From NCBI RefSeq assembly GCF_022809715.1, contig NZ_CP094461.1, positions 62,001 through 126,000 on the forward strand: 64,000 nt of DNA. The letters run 5' to 3'. This document shows, in pieces, positions 1 to 7,164 of the stretch. The stretch comes from Burkholderia pyrrocinia. Lineage in GTDB: Bacteria; Pseudomonadota; Gammaproteobacteria; Burkholderiales; Burkholderiaceae. The notes below the pieces were generated by a model. It was not told the DNA's origin. It was given only the letters and a program-made list of their open reading frames with translations, and made no database searches. Each line of letters begins with the position of its first letter. Position 1 is the first letter of the stretch. Position numbers and translations under genes: made by a program.

Positions 1-207
1 CGCGCCAGCCGGCACGGTATTGCGCGGCTTGTTGACCAGCATGTTCCATGCGATCCCGAGCGTCTTGCCGATACCTTCAGCAGGACGCGGCGCGACATTG
101 CTGAAGCGCTCGCCATTGTGCTGCGGCGAACCGCCGGACAGCGCACGGCCGCGCCTGGCGGCTGCAAAACCCAGAATGCGGTGAATCAAAACAAGAGGCG
201 ATGCCAT
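1..207 (-). CDS. MBL-fold metal-dependent hydrolase, N-terminal part only
   Basis: Only the first 69 codons are in the window; the gene runs off the left edge. The frame stays open from the ATG at 207 and reads MASPLVLIHRIL, then a stretch containing RPAEGIGKTLGIAWNML. I know this stretch from the start of NAPE-PLD/UlaG-type metallo-beta-lactamase-fold hydrolases. The zinc-binding HxHxDH motif would lie beyond the edge, so the catalytic part is not visible. The gene is divergent from a TetR gene, with two operator-like palindromes between them, so it is probably that regulator's target. The family call rests on recalled N-terminal similarity only. Confidence 0.5.
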   Translation of the reverse strand, partial: MASPLVLIHRILGFAAARRGRALSGGSPQHNGERFSNVAPRPAEGIGKTLGIAWNMLVNKPRNTVPAGA

Positions 208-230
208 GTCGGTTGGTCCGAAGATAAAAG

Positions 231-246
231 TACACTGAGCAGTGTA
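231..246. promoter_or_regulatory. TetR-type operator, perfect palindrome
   Basis: TACACTGAGCAGTGTA has perfect 7-base arms around AG. It lies between the divergent hydrolase and TetR genes, where a TetR dimer would be expected to repress both. That it is the operator of the neighbouring regulator is inference. Confidence 0.6.
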
Positions 247-264
247 GTTTATTTTCGGGGTAAG

Positions 265-280
265 TAAACTGCCCGGTGTA
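265..280. promoter_or_regulatory. Second, degenerate TetR-type operator
   Basis: TAAACTGCCCGGTGTA matches the palindrome at 231-246 at 12 of 16 positions and ends 10 bases before the TetR start codon. Two sites 34 bp apart would suit autoregulation together with control of the divergent gene. Confidence 0.45.
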
Positions 281-290
281 AAATTTCCGT

Positions 291-944
291 ATGGATACCA
301 GCACTCTCCCTCAACGCCTGACCGATCGAAAGCGTGCGGCCATTATCGACGCGGCGATCGAGGAATTTCTCGCTGCAGGCTACGATGCAACCAGCATGGA
401 TCGCATCGCTGCGCGCGCGGACGTGTCGAAGCGTACGGTCTACAACCACTTTCCCGGCAAGGAAACGTTGTTCGCCGCGATCCTGCACAAGCTGTGGGAT
501 GCGACCCAAACCGGCAGCTCACCGACTTATCGCACCGACGTGCCGCTGCGCGAGCAACTGCTCGCGTTGCTGGACCGCAAATTGCGCCTGCTGAACGACG
601 ATGCGTTTCTCGCACTTGCACGCGTCGCGATCGGCGCGGCCATCCATTCGCCGGAGCGTGCGCGCGACATGGTCGAACGCCTCGGCGAGCGCGAGGAAGA
701 CCTGACGGTCTGGGTGCGTGCAGCAGCGGCGGCCGGCCGCCTGTCGGTCACCGATCCGGTGTTTGCCGCGCATCAGTTGCATGGTGTCGTGAAGGCATTT
801 GCATTCTGGCCGCAGGTGACGATGGGCCAGCCGCCGCTCACGGCGCCGGAGCAACAGAAAGTCGCGGAATCGGCCGCCGACATGTTTCTCGCGTACTACG
901 CGCGTCCGGACGACGGCGACGCATTACGCGTCGCGCCGGGTTGA
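291..944 (+). CDS. TetR/AcrR family transcriptional regulator
   Basis: A 217-residue protein, the usual TetR length. Residues about 13-60 form the N-terminal DNA-binding domain: AIIDAAIEEFLAAGYDATSM, then the turn and recognition helix ADVSKRTVYNHFPGKETLF. The rest is an all-helical ligand and dimer domain typical of AcrR-type C-terminal domains. It probably represses itself and the divergent MBL-fold gene through the palindromes at 231-246 and 265-280. The inducer cannot be read from sequence. Confidence 0.9.
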   Translation: MDTSTLPQRLTDRKRAAIIDAAIEEFLAAGYDATSMDRIAARADVSKRTVYNHFPGKETLFAAILHKLWDATQTGSSPTYRTDVPLREQLLALLDRKLRLLNDDAFLALARVAIGAAIHSPERARDMVERLGEREEDLTVWVRAAAAAGRLSVTDPVFAAHQLHGVVKAFAFWPQVTMGQPPLTAPEQQKVAESAADMFLAYYARPDDGDALRVAPG

Positions 945-1142
945 CCGCATATCAGGAAGATCGTGTGCGAATCGAATTCGATGCCACGAGCATGGTCGAT
1001 GCGCGCACAGCGTCGACGAACCGACGAACCGACCGATCCGCAAAAGCGAACGCAGAACCGCTTCCTCAAACGTGATGACTGTCCATCCAGCGGAAACCGG
1101 CGATACCCCGACCCACCTGAAGCCTGACGCGAGCGACTACGA

Positions 1143-1634
1143 ATGAAGACGCTGTTGATCGTCTATCACACGATGACCGGAGGCACGCAACAGATGGCCG
1201 AAGCGGCGGCCGACGCGGCGCGGGAGCAACCCGGTGTCGACGTCAGGCTGCAGCGCGCGGACGCGACGAGCGCAGACGACGTGCTGGCCGCCGACGCATA
1301 CCTGTTTGCGACGCCCGAGAATCTTGCGTCGATGTCCGGGCTGATGAAGGACTTTTTCGATCGCTGCTACTACGCGGCGCTCGATCGCGTGAACGGCCGT
1401 CCATACGCGGCAATGATTTGCGCGGGAAGCGACGGACAGAACGCGCTGCGCCAGATCGACCGGATCGCGACCGGATGGCGATTGAAGAACGTGGCGCCCG
1501 GCCTGATCGTCTGTACTCACGCGCAGACGCCTGAGCGCATCCTCGCGCCGAAGACGATCGACGCCGATGACCGTGCGCGCTGCGCCGAACTCGGCGCGGG
1601 TCTTGCCGCGGGGCTCGCGCTGGGCGTCTTCTGA
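1143..1634 (+). CDS. Flavodoxin-fold NAD(P)H-dependent FMN protein
   Basis: 163 residues. The N-terminus shows the flavodoxin beta1-loop: LLIVYHTMTGGTQQMAE matches the phosphate-binding pattern T-x-T-G-x-T for FMN. A second signature, ATPENLASMSGLMKDFFDR, is the loop that covers the flavin ring in flavodoxin/NAD(P)H-reductase proteins. The product should be a small cytoplasmic FMN-binding redox protein; the partner is unknown. It starts about 200 bases after the TetR gene on the same strand, and I see no evidence for a shared transcript. Confidence 0.75.
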   Translation: MKTLLIVYHTMTGGTQQMAEAAADAAREQPGVDVRLQRADATSADDVLAADAYLFATPENLASMSGLMKDFFDRCYYAALDRVNGRPYAAMICAGSDGQNALRQIDRIATGWRLKNVAPGLIVCTHAQTPERILAPKTIDADDRARCAELGAGLAAGLALGVF

Positions 1635-1733
1635 TTTCGGACCGGCAGCATTGGCGCTGGTCCGCGCAGACAACGCACGCATCCATGTGCGTCACCGATC
1701 CTGCAGACGCCGAACCGGCCGAATGCCGGGACC

Positions 1734-2315
1734 TTAGCTTCCTTTTGCCGTCACCGGCCGGTGGTATTCGGGCCAAAGACGTTTCACGAGATCGCGCGAC
1801 GCGCCATACGCATGGCAACTGTCGATCTTGAGCGGCTTGCCTTCGCGGTCGCGGGCGTCGAGCGACGACCGCCGCACACCGACCATCGTTTGATAGGCCG
1901 TGGTTGCGATCGGGCCGAGCAATTCCTTCAGATGCGTGCACGTATCGCAGGACGGCAGACGCTTGCGAATCTCGCTGTTCCAGCCGGCACCGATGCTCAG
2001 TCCGACGAGCGCCTGCAGCGAGTCGCCGCCGCCCGGGCACTGTGCATACGGATGCGACCGGATGAACGTGGATACGGCGCGGACGACCATGTCGGCGTCG
2101 AAGACCAGCGTCACGCCGAGGTCGTGGATCGGCGACAGCGCAGCGACCGTCCGCGTGCCGCCCGGTGGCGTGAAATCGCGGGTCTTGCGGTCCGCGAGGC
2201 AGGCCGTCACTTCGAACAGGCCGTCGCTGCGCCGATAGCCGCGCATGTCGATCTGCCGATGGTGAATCTCCTCGCGCGTGATGCCGTCGTGCGGGATGTC
2301 GTGTGGGAGAACCAT
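1734..2315 (-). CDS. DUF2889 domain protein
   Basis: 193 residues of unknown function. The N-terminus (HDGITREEIHHRQIDMRGYR, then LFEVTACLADRKTRDF) and the C-terminal CHAYGASRDLVKRLWPEY are features I associate with the DUF2889 family of beta-proteobacteria. A conserved SHPYAQCPGGG and a CDTCTHL motif give several cysteines that could bind a metal, which is inference. It is convergent with the flavodoxin-like gene and has no operon partner. Confidence 0.7.
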   Translation of the reverse strand: MVLPHDIPHDGITREEIHHRQIDMRGYRRSDGLFEVTACLADRKTRDFTPPGGTRTVAALSPIHDLGVTLVFDADMVVRAVSTFIRSHPYAQCPGGGDSLQALVGLSIGAGWNSEIRKRLPSCDTCTHLKELLGPIATTAYQTMVGVRRSSLDARDREGKPLKIDSCHAYGASRDLVKRLWPEYHRPVTAKGS

Positions 2316-3069
2316 GTATCCGCTCCGCTTCGTACAACCGGTTCTTTAGCAGGCAAGAGGGATGCCGCCGGCCGACCGGGGGCGCCGCGAGACGGGCCGA
2401 GGTACGCTGCCGACGACGTTGATCAGGCCATACTACGCATTTTCCGGCATCTTCGTACGCCACGCGATCGATGCGGACGCAACGAGTCGTGCATGGGTCC
2501 GGTGCAATCGATGGGCATATCGGGATGTCACGACAGGCTGTGTCGATCAATCGCCAAGTACGTCCCGTTGCCGCGATCGCCGATTCGGATGCAGCCGTCG
2601 GCACCGTCCGCGATCCGCAATCGTCTCCGTGGCCGGCGATGCGCTCGCGCGGCACGATCGTTTTCGGCTCCGCAATGCGCAACACCACGCGTCGGGCGTC
2701 GATCAGCCGCCGCCGGGCCGACCGTGCCACACGAGACTGGCCCGATTTCCGATGGGGGCCGTGAACGACGTGACTTCCGGAAACGTATCCATATAATGCG
2801 CAACACGGCCGCACGGACGCATTTTCCGCCCCCCGGATCGGGCAAATGCAGACCGGCGAGTCAGCCAGCCGTCGCGCGTACCGGTATACTTCCCTCCTGC
2901 CTTGTCCGGCATCGTGGCCGGGTGCCTGAAAACAGAGTGGCGTGCGCGATGCGGCCCCGTAGTGTTCCGCATCGGCGGCAGACGGGTCGCACGCGTGGCG
3001 GCGAAGCTTTTTTGCGCCGCGCGGAATGGCCGCACGAACCACACCTTATATTCCTGGTGGATTGAATTT
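2316..3069. other. Long gene-poor stretch upstream of proQ
   Basis: About 750 bases with no reading frame that has the strong third-position GC bias of the neighbours. Open frames on both strands here give low-complexity, Arg-rich translations typical of shadows. It must hold the promoter of the DUF2889 gene (leftward) and that of proQ (rightward). I could not pick a convincing -35/-10 pair. Confidence 0.5.
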
Positions 3070-3744
3070 ATGGGTTTTGAACAACTTGCCGAATTGCGGG
3101 CGCAGCTCGCAGCGAAGGCCAAGCAGGAGCGCAACGCGAAGCGACCTGCAGCGCCGACGGACGCCGGCGCGAAGCCGAAGTCCGGCGACCAGCCGGCCCG
3201 CGGGGCCAAACCGGGTGCTGGCGCCAAAGCGCAGCACCGCGCGAAGCCCGCTTCGGCGAAGCCGTCGGCGCCGGTCGATCCGGTCATCGTCGCGATCGGC
3301 AAACTGCAGCGGAAGTTTCCGCGCGCGTTCCCGAAGAATCCGGCCCCCAAAGTACCGCTCAAGGTCGGCATCTGGGACGACCTCGCACGCGAGGCCCAGG
3401 CCGTGGGCCTCAACGAAGCCGAACTGCGTGAAGCGATGTCGACGTGGTGCCGCGGCAACCGCTACTGGTCGTGCCTTGTCGAAGACGCGGTGCGGGTCGA
3501 TCTGCAGGGCACCGAAGCAGGGCGCGTGACGCATGACGACGCCGCGCGGGCGCGTCGGCTGAAGGCACGCCGTCCCGGCAAGGGTGCGGCGCAATCGTCC
3601 AAGGGCGCGCAGCAGCAGCCGAAGGCCGAGCAGCAGGCCGAGGCCGCAGCACCAGCGCCGGAACCGGCGAACGCGGAAGCGCAGATCGACGCCGCGCCGC
3701 AAGCCGAGCAGCAGATCGAGCAGCAAACGGCCGGAAACGAGTAA
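3070..3744 (+). CDS. proQ: ProQ/FinO family RNA chaperone
   Basis: 224 residues from the ATG at 3070 (MGFEQLAELRAQLAAKAKQ). The frame is open further upstream, but this start gives the usual N-terminus. An N-terminal Lys/Ala-rich linker (about 10-65) leads into the FinO/ProQ core at about 70-165, with GKLQRKFPRAFPK, VPLKVGIWDDL and STWCRGNRYW, the positively charged RNA-binding face. The tail is rich in Gln, Ala and Glu and likely disordered. ProQ proteins bind structured small RNAs and mRNA 3' ends. The domain order (linker-core-tail) resembles the Neisseria/Burkholderia minimal ProQ with extra low-complexity ends. Confidence 0.85.
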   Translation: MGFEQLAELRAQLAAKAKQERNAKRPAAPTDAGAKPKSGDQPARGAKPGAGAKAQHRAKPASAKPSAPVDPVIVAIGKLQRKFPRAFPKNPAPKVPLKVGIWDDLAREAQAVGLNEAELREAMSTWCRGNRYWSCLVEDAVRVDLQGTEAGRVTHDDAARARRLKARRPGKGAAQSSKGAQQQPKAEQQAEAAAPAPEPANAEAQIDAAPQAEQQIEQQTAGNE

Positions 3745-3815
3745 CGCGCACTGCGCCGCCGTCGACTGCACGGCGCACCCGCATGCTCTCCGCATGCGGC
3801 GAATCACACGACAGA

Positions 3816-3843
3816 CTGACCTGCCTCGAAAGAGGCAGGTCAG
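3816..3843 (+). terminator. Strong hairpin after proQ, without a T-run
   Basis: CTGACCTGCCTC, a GAAA tetraloop and the exact complement give a perfect 12-bp stem about 70 bases after the proQ stop. No run of T follows, so it may be an mRNA 3'-end stabiliser or a Rho-type end rather than a classical intrinsic terminator. A GNRA tetraloop 3' hairpin is also the kind of structure ProQ proteins bind. Confidence 0.5.
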
Positions 3844-3854
3844 GACTGCCTCCA

Positions 3855-3873
3855 CCGGCGGTTGACCCGCCGG
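3855..3873. other. Second short hairpin
   Basis: CCGGCGG and CCGCCGG separated by TTGAC form a perfect 7-bp stem directly after the hairpin at 3816-3843. Its role is unknown. Confidence 0.35.
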
Positions 3874-4241
3874 CACTCTCCCTGCGACATCAGACCGGCA
3901 ACGCAACCGGACGAACGGATTCCGTCAATCGGCGCTGCATCTGCGATGCTTCGACTTTGAAGTTTGCGCATGGATAGTACGCATGCCTGATTGCGATGGC
4001 ACTTCGATCACATAATTCGGTTTCCTAAAATAGTGATATCGGGATCGTCGATCGGCATGTGAACGACCCCGCCCGGCCATCGTGACATGATGACGAGCGA
4101 TAATCCCGGCTGGATCGTGATGCCACGCGCAGGTTGTTCGGCGCGATGCGGCTTGCATTTCGAAAGGTGCGGGAGGCTTGCACCGACACGAACCGACCCG
4201 AAGCCACGGCCACCGTTTTTTAACGTCAATTCAACCGGATC

Positions 4242-5303
4242 ATGAACCCGAGACATTCCGCGATTCTCGTCGCGCTCGCCGCGGCCGCGCTGTTCGGCGC
4301 CGCGACACCACTCGCCAAGGCGCTGATCGGCGCAATGTCGCCGTTCATGGTCGCCGGCCTGTTCTATCTCGGCAGCGGCGTCGGGCTCGGCATCGGGATC
4401 CTGCTGCGCGGGTTGCGTAACCGCCGCGCACCGGCCGCGGATGCCGCGCCGCTGCAGCGCGCCGACCTGCCGTGGCTGGCCGGCGCGATCGCGGCGGGCG
4501 GCGTGGCCGGCCCGGCGTTGCTGATGCTCGGGCTGTCGAGCACGCCGGCTGCGACGAGCGCGCTGCTGCTCAATCTCGAAGGCGTGCTGACGGCCGTCAT
4601 CGCGTGGGTCGTGTTTCGCGAGAACGTGGATGTGCAGGTGTTCCTCGGAATGGTCGCGATCGTCGCGGGCGGCGCGCTGCTGTCGTGGATACCGGGCCGT
4701 GCCGGCGTGCCGGTCGGCGCGCTGCTGATCGTCGGCGCATGCCTGTGCTGGGCGATCGACAACAACCTGACCCGCAAGGTCGCCGCGAACGACGCGATGG
4801 TCATCGCGTGCGTGAAAGGGCTGATCGCCGGGCCCGTGAACATCGGCATCGCGCTGGCGACCGGTGCAACGCTGCCCGCCGTGCCGGTCACGGCCGCCGC
4901 GATGCTGACGGGGCTCGGCGGCTACGGGATCAGCCTCGTGCTGTTCGTCGTCGCGCTGCGTCATCTCGGCAGCGCGCGTACCGGCGCGTATTTTTCAATC
5001 GCGCCGCTGTTCGGCGTGGTGCTGTCGCTGCTGATCTGGCCCGCGCTGCCGCCCGCGACGTTCTGGATCGCCGCCGCGCTGATGGCGCTCGGCATCTGGC
5101 TGCATGTGCGCGAACGGCACGAACACACGCATGCGCACGAGCGGCTCGAGCATACGCACCGGCATCGGCACGACGAACATCACCAGCACACGCACGACTT
5201 TCCGTACGATGGCAACGAACCGCACACGCATCCGCATGTGCATCTGCCGATCACGCATAGTCACGCGCATTTCCCGGACATTCATCACCGGCATCGGCAT
5301 TGA
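4242..5303 (+). CDS. EamA/DMT family permease with histidine-rich C-terminal tail
   Basis: 353 residues. The first ~285 form two EamA repeats (about ten membrane helices), starting AILVALAAAALFGAATPLAK, the family opening with its Ala/Gly-rich first helix; the pair of repeats is marked by AATSALLLNLEGVLTAVIAW. Residues ~287-353 are a hydrophilic tail holding 24 histidines in 67 residues (repeats such as HTHAHERLEH and HSHAHFPDIHHRHRH). Plain drug/metabolite exporters of about 300 residues lack it. The tail should face one side of the inner membrane and bind metal, so a metal or metal-complex cargo is possible but unproven. Codon use matches its neighbours. Confidence 0.85.
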   Translation: MNPRHSAILVALAAAALFGAATPLAKALIGAMSPFMVAGLFYLGSGVGLGIGILLRGLRNRRAPAADAAPLQRADLPWLAGAIAAGGVAGPALLMLGLSSTPAATSALLLNLEGVLTAVIAWVVFRENVDVQVFLGMVAIVAGGALLSWIPGRAGVPVGALLIVGACLCWAIDNNLTRKVAANDAMVIACVKGLIAGPVNIGIALATGATLPAVPVTAAAMLTGLGGYGISLVLFVVALRHLGSARTGAYFSIAPLFGVVLSLLIWPALPPATFWIAAALMALGIWLHVRERHEHTHAHERLEHTHRHRHDEHHQHTHDFPYDGNEPHTHPHVHLPITHSHAHFPDIHHRHRH

Positions 5304-5438
5304 CTGCGTCGTAAGCGGTGAACGGCCACGACGCATGCGATGCGCATCGCAAGGTGACCGTTTATGGGGCGTGCGTCGAATCGTGCGCCCGTGCATTTCC
5401 ATCGCCGCTCGATCGCGGCAGCGACAGTGGGTGCGAGC

Positions 5439-5804
5439 CTAGTCTTCCGTCTGGATCAACCGGATCAGCGAACCGTCCGGATCGATCAGTGCGCCGACCG
5501 TGCCGCCCCACGCTTCGCGTGCCGGCCGGTGCGCACGCGGCCAGCCGGCTGCTTGCTCCGGAATGCCGGCTGCGAGCATGTCGTCGAAGAAGGCGCCGAC
5601 ATCCGCGAGCCGGAAACAGCAACTGAACCAGCTCGCGGCCGGATCGAGTTCGGGGTGCGGAAAGAATTCCAGCAACAGGTCGCCGCGTTTGAGGATCATC
5701 CAGCCGTCGTCGCGCCACGTTTCGACGAACCCCAGTTTTTCGTAGAAGCGGGACGTGGTTTCGAAATCGCGCGACGGCAGGTTGGGGCTCGCAATGTCGG
5801 TCAA
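5439..5804 (-). CDS. VOC superfamily protein, bleomycin-resistance/glyoxalase type
   Basis: 121 residues from a TTG start at 5804. I chose TTG because GGAGAA sits six bases upstream and the translation then opens (M)TDIASPNLPSRDFETTSRFY, the normal start of this family. There is no ATG in a suitable place. The betaalphabetabetabeta modules are visible: SRFYEKLGFVETWRDDGWMI, LLEFFPHPELDP with the conserved F-P-H, and the C-terminal GTVGALIDPDGSLIRLIQ. Members bind small hydrophobic compounds (bleomycin, phleomycin) as dimers, or act as dioxygenases or glyoxalases. Ligand residues for a catalytic metal are not complete, so binding is more likely than catalysis. Confidence 0.8.
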   Translation of the reverse strand: MTDIASPNLPSRDFETTSRFYEKLGFVETWRDDGWMILKRGDLLLEFFPHPELDPAASWFSCCFRLADVGAFFDDMLAAGIPEQAAGWPRAHRPAREAWGGTVGALIDPDGSLIRLIQTED

Positions 5805-5860
5805 GGCGGTTTCTCCGGTTGGCGATGCGACGAAACGCGCGGGCAGCGCAGCCGCCGCGG

Positions 5861-6463
5861 CTATCGCGCGTGAGGAAAGCAGAAGCCGAAATCTTCGCAG
5901 CCCGGGCATCCGGGGGCGGGCCCCGATGGTATGCCGAGCGATGTCGCCACTTCCTGCGCGAGGAATTTTTTCCAGCGCAGGTGAGTGACGTTGCGCGCGG
6001 CGAGCGCGGGGAAATAGCGATCGAGCATCGCCGATACCGCATCGCGTCCGTCGAGCCCGAGGTCGCGCCACAGATGGTCGGGGCGCAGGCACGCATGCGC
6101 GATGATCGACGCGAGGCAGTCGGCGTCGTCGCGGGTCGCGGCGGGATTCGCGTCGTCCATCAGCCGCGCGTGCAGCGTTGTGACGAATGCCGCGTGGGCG
6201 AATGGCAGCAGCGCCATCGCAACCATCGACACGAGTGCGGCGGCATCGGCGGAAGGCAGGCGCGGAAACCGGCGGGCAAGCAGGCCGACCCACTGCGCAT
6301 GCGACAGGCCAAGCAGCGCGAGTTCGTTGCGCCGTGCGCGTGCCGCAACGAGGGCGCCGAACAGGCGTGTGTCGGGCGTGTCGGCGTTGGCCGCCGCGAG
6401 CAGCAGCGCCTGCAACGCCCGTTCATGCGAGGGCGGTTCGGTGCGATCGAGTGCGGCGGTCAT
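5861..6463 (-). CDS. nifQ: NifQ-family molybdenum protein
   Basis: 200 residues from the ATG at 6463; a GTG nine bases upstream is an alternative. NifQ carries a Mo-Fe-S cluster and hands molybdenum to FeMo-cofactor assembly in nitrogen fixers. The C-terminal signature is clear: RWKKFLAQEVATSLG followed by GCPGCEDFGFCFP. The family pattern is C-x4-C-x2-C-x5-C. Here the last three cysteines are present, but the first is replaced by Gly. No nif genes are nearby; the upstream neighbour is a Mop molybdate-binding protein on the same strand. A general molybdenum role is likely, and nitrogen fixation cannot be inferred from this window. Confidence 0.8.
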   Translation of the reverse strand: MTAALDRTEPPSHERALQALLLAAANADTPDTRLFGALVAARARRNELALLGLSHAQWVGLLARRFPRLPSADAAALVSMVAMALLPFAHAAFVTTLHARLMDDANPAATRDDADCLASIIAHACLRPDHLWRDLGLDGRDAVSAMLDRYFPALAARNVTHLRWKKFLAQEVATSLGIPSGPAPGCPGCEDFGFCFPHAR

Positions 6464-6549
6464 CGTGCGCACCCGCGTGACGGCCGGGCGACACGACCCG
6501 CGCGAATGCGCGGCGCAAACCGGATCACGATCGCGGCGCTCGTCACGCG

Positions 6550-6975
6550 TCACTCGACGCCGACGATCACGCTCGATGCCTTGAAGATCGCAGCCGCGAC
6601 CGTGCCGCTCGCGAGGCCGAGACGATCGACGCTGTCGTTGGTCACGATCGCGACGATTTCGGCGCCGCCCGCGGCCTGGATCACGACTTCCGAATTGACC
6701 GCGCCCTTCGCGACCGACGATACGGTGCCCGCGACGCAGTTGCGGGCCGACACCTTGCTGCTGTCGACGTCGACCATCACGATGACCGACGATGCCTTGA
6801 CGAGCGCGAACGCCTGCGTGCCGGCCGCGAGGCCCAGCGAAGCCGCGCTGCCGTGAGTGATCACGGCGACGATGTCGAGGCCGTCCTGCGTGCGGAGCGT
6901 GATTTCGTCGTTGACGGCACCGGGCTTGACGGCGCTGATCCGGCCGGCGAAATGGTTGCGGGCGCTGGTTCGCAT
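6550..6975 (-). CDS. Tandem Mop/TOBE-domain molybdate-binding protein
   Basis: 141 residues made of two Mop (molybindin) repeats of about 68 residues each: repeat 1 ARNHFAGRISAVKPGAVNDE to KASSVIVMVD and repeat 2 ARNCVAGTVSSVAKGAVNSE to KASSVIVGVE. Di-Mop proteins store or buffer molybdate in the cytoplasm. The start at 6975 is preceded by CGGAGAG at good spacing. A start further upstream would add an unlikely His/Ser/Ala-rich leader. It lies 86 bases ahead of nifQ on the same strand, a plausible molybdenum-handling pair. Confidence 0.85.
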   Translation of the reverse strand: MRTSARNHFAGRISAVKPGAVNDEITLRTQDGLDIVAVITHGSAASLGLAAGTQAFALVKASSVIVMVDVDSSKVSARNCVAGTVSSVAKGAVNSEVVIQAAGGAEIVAIVTNDSVDRLGLASGTVAAAIFKASSVIVGVE

Positions 6976-7164
6976 GATGACTCTCCGAGGGGATGCCGCT
7001 GCCGGAGCGGCAGCGGAAGATGAATGGAAGTGAATCGGGCAGTTTACCGTCAACGCGGGCGTCCCGTCGTTCTCCGGATGCTATGGCGCGAATCAGGAAA
7101 CCCCTTTGCGCAAGGCGTTTCACGAAGCCGACGCCATATACCGAGGCCTATGACGCTTGGGCCA

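Larger units (their letters stand above)
3745..4241. other. Intergenic region with two hairpins and a possible gene remnant
   Basis: Nearly 500 bases between proQ and the EamA gene, with two perfect hairpins (3816-3843 and 3855-3873). On the minus strand, between about 4200 and the stop at 4008, one frame reads ARGITIQPGLSLVIMSR and ends shortly after. This loosely resembles the N-terminal ligand domain of AraC-type regulators, but the frame has no proper start and runs into the antisense of the EamA gene. I treat it as a possible remnant only. Confidence 0.4.

Noticed and set aside
1243..3042. 599-codon minus-strand open frame
   Set aside because: It overlaps the flavodoxin-like and DUF2889 genes and gives an Arg-rich translation without any family pattern; a shadow of GC-rich coding.
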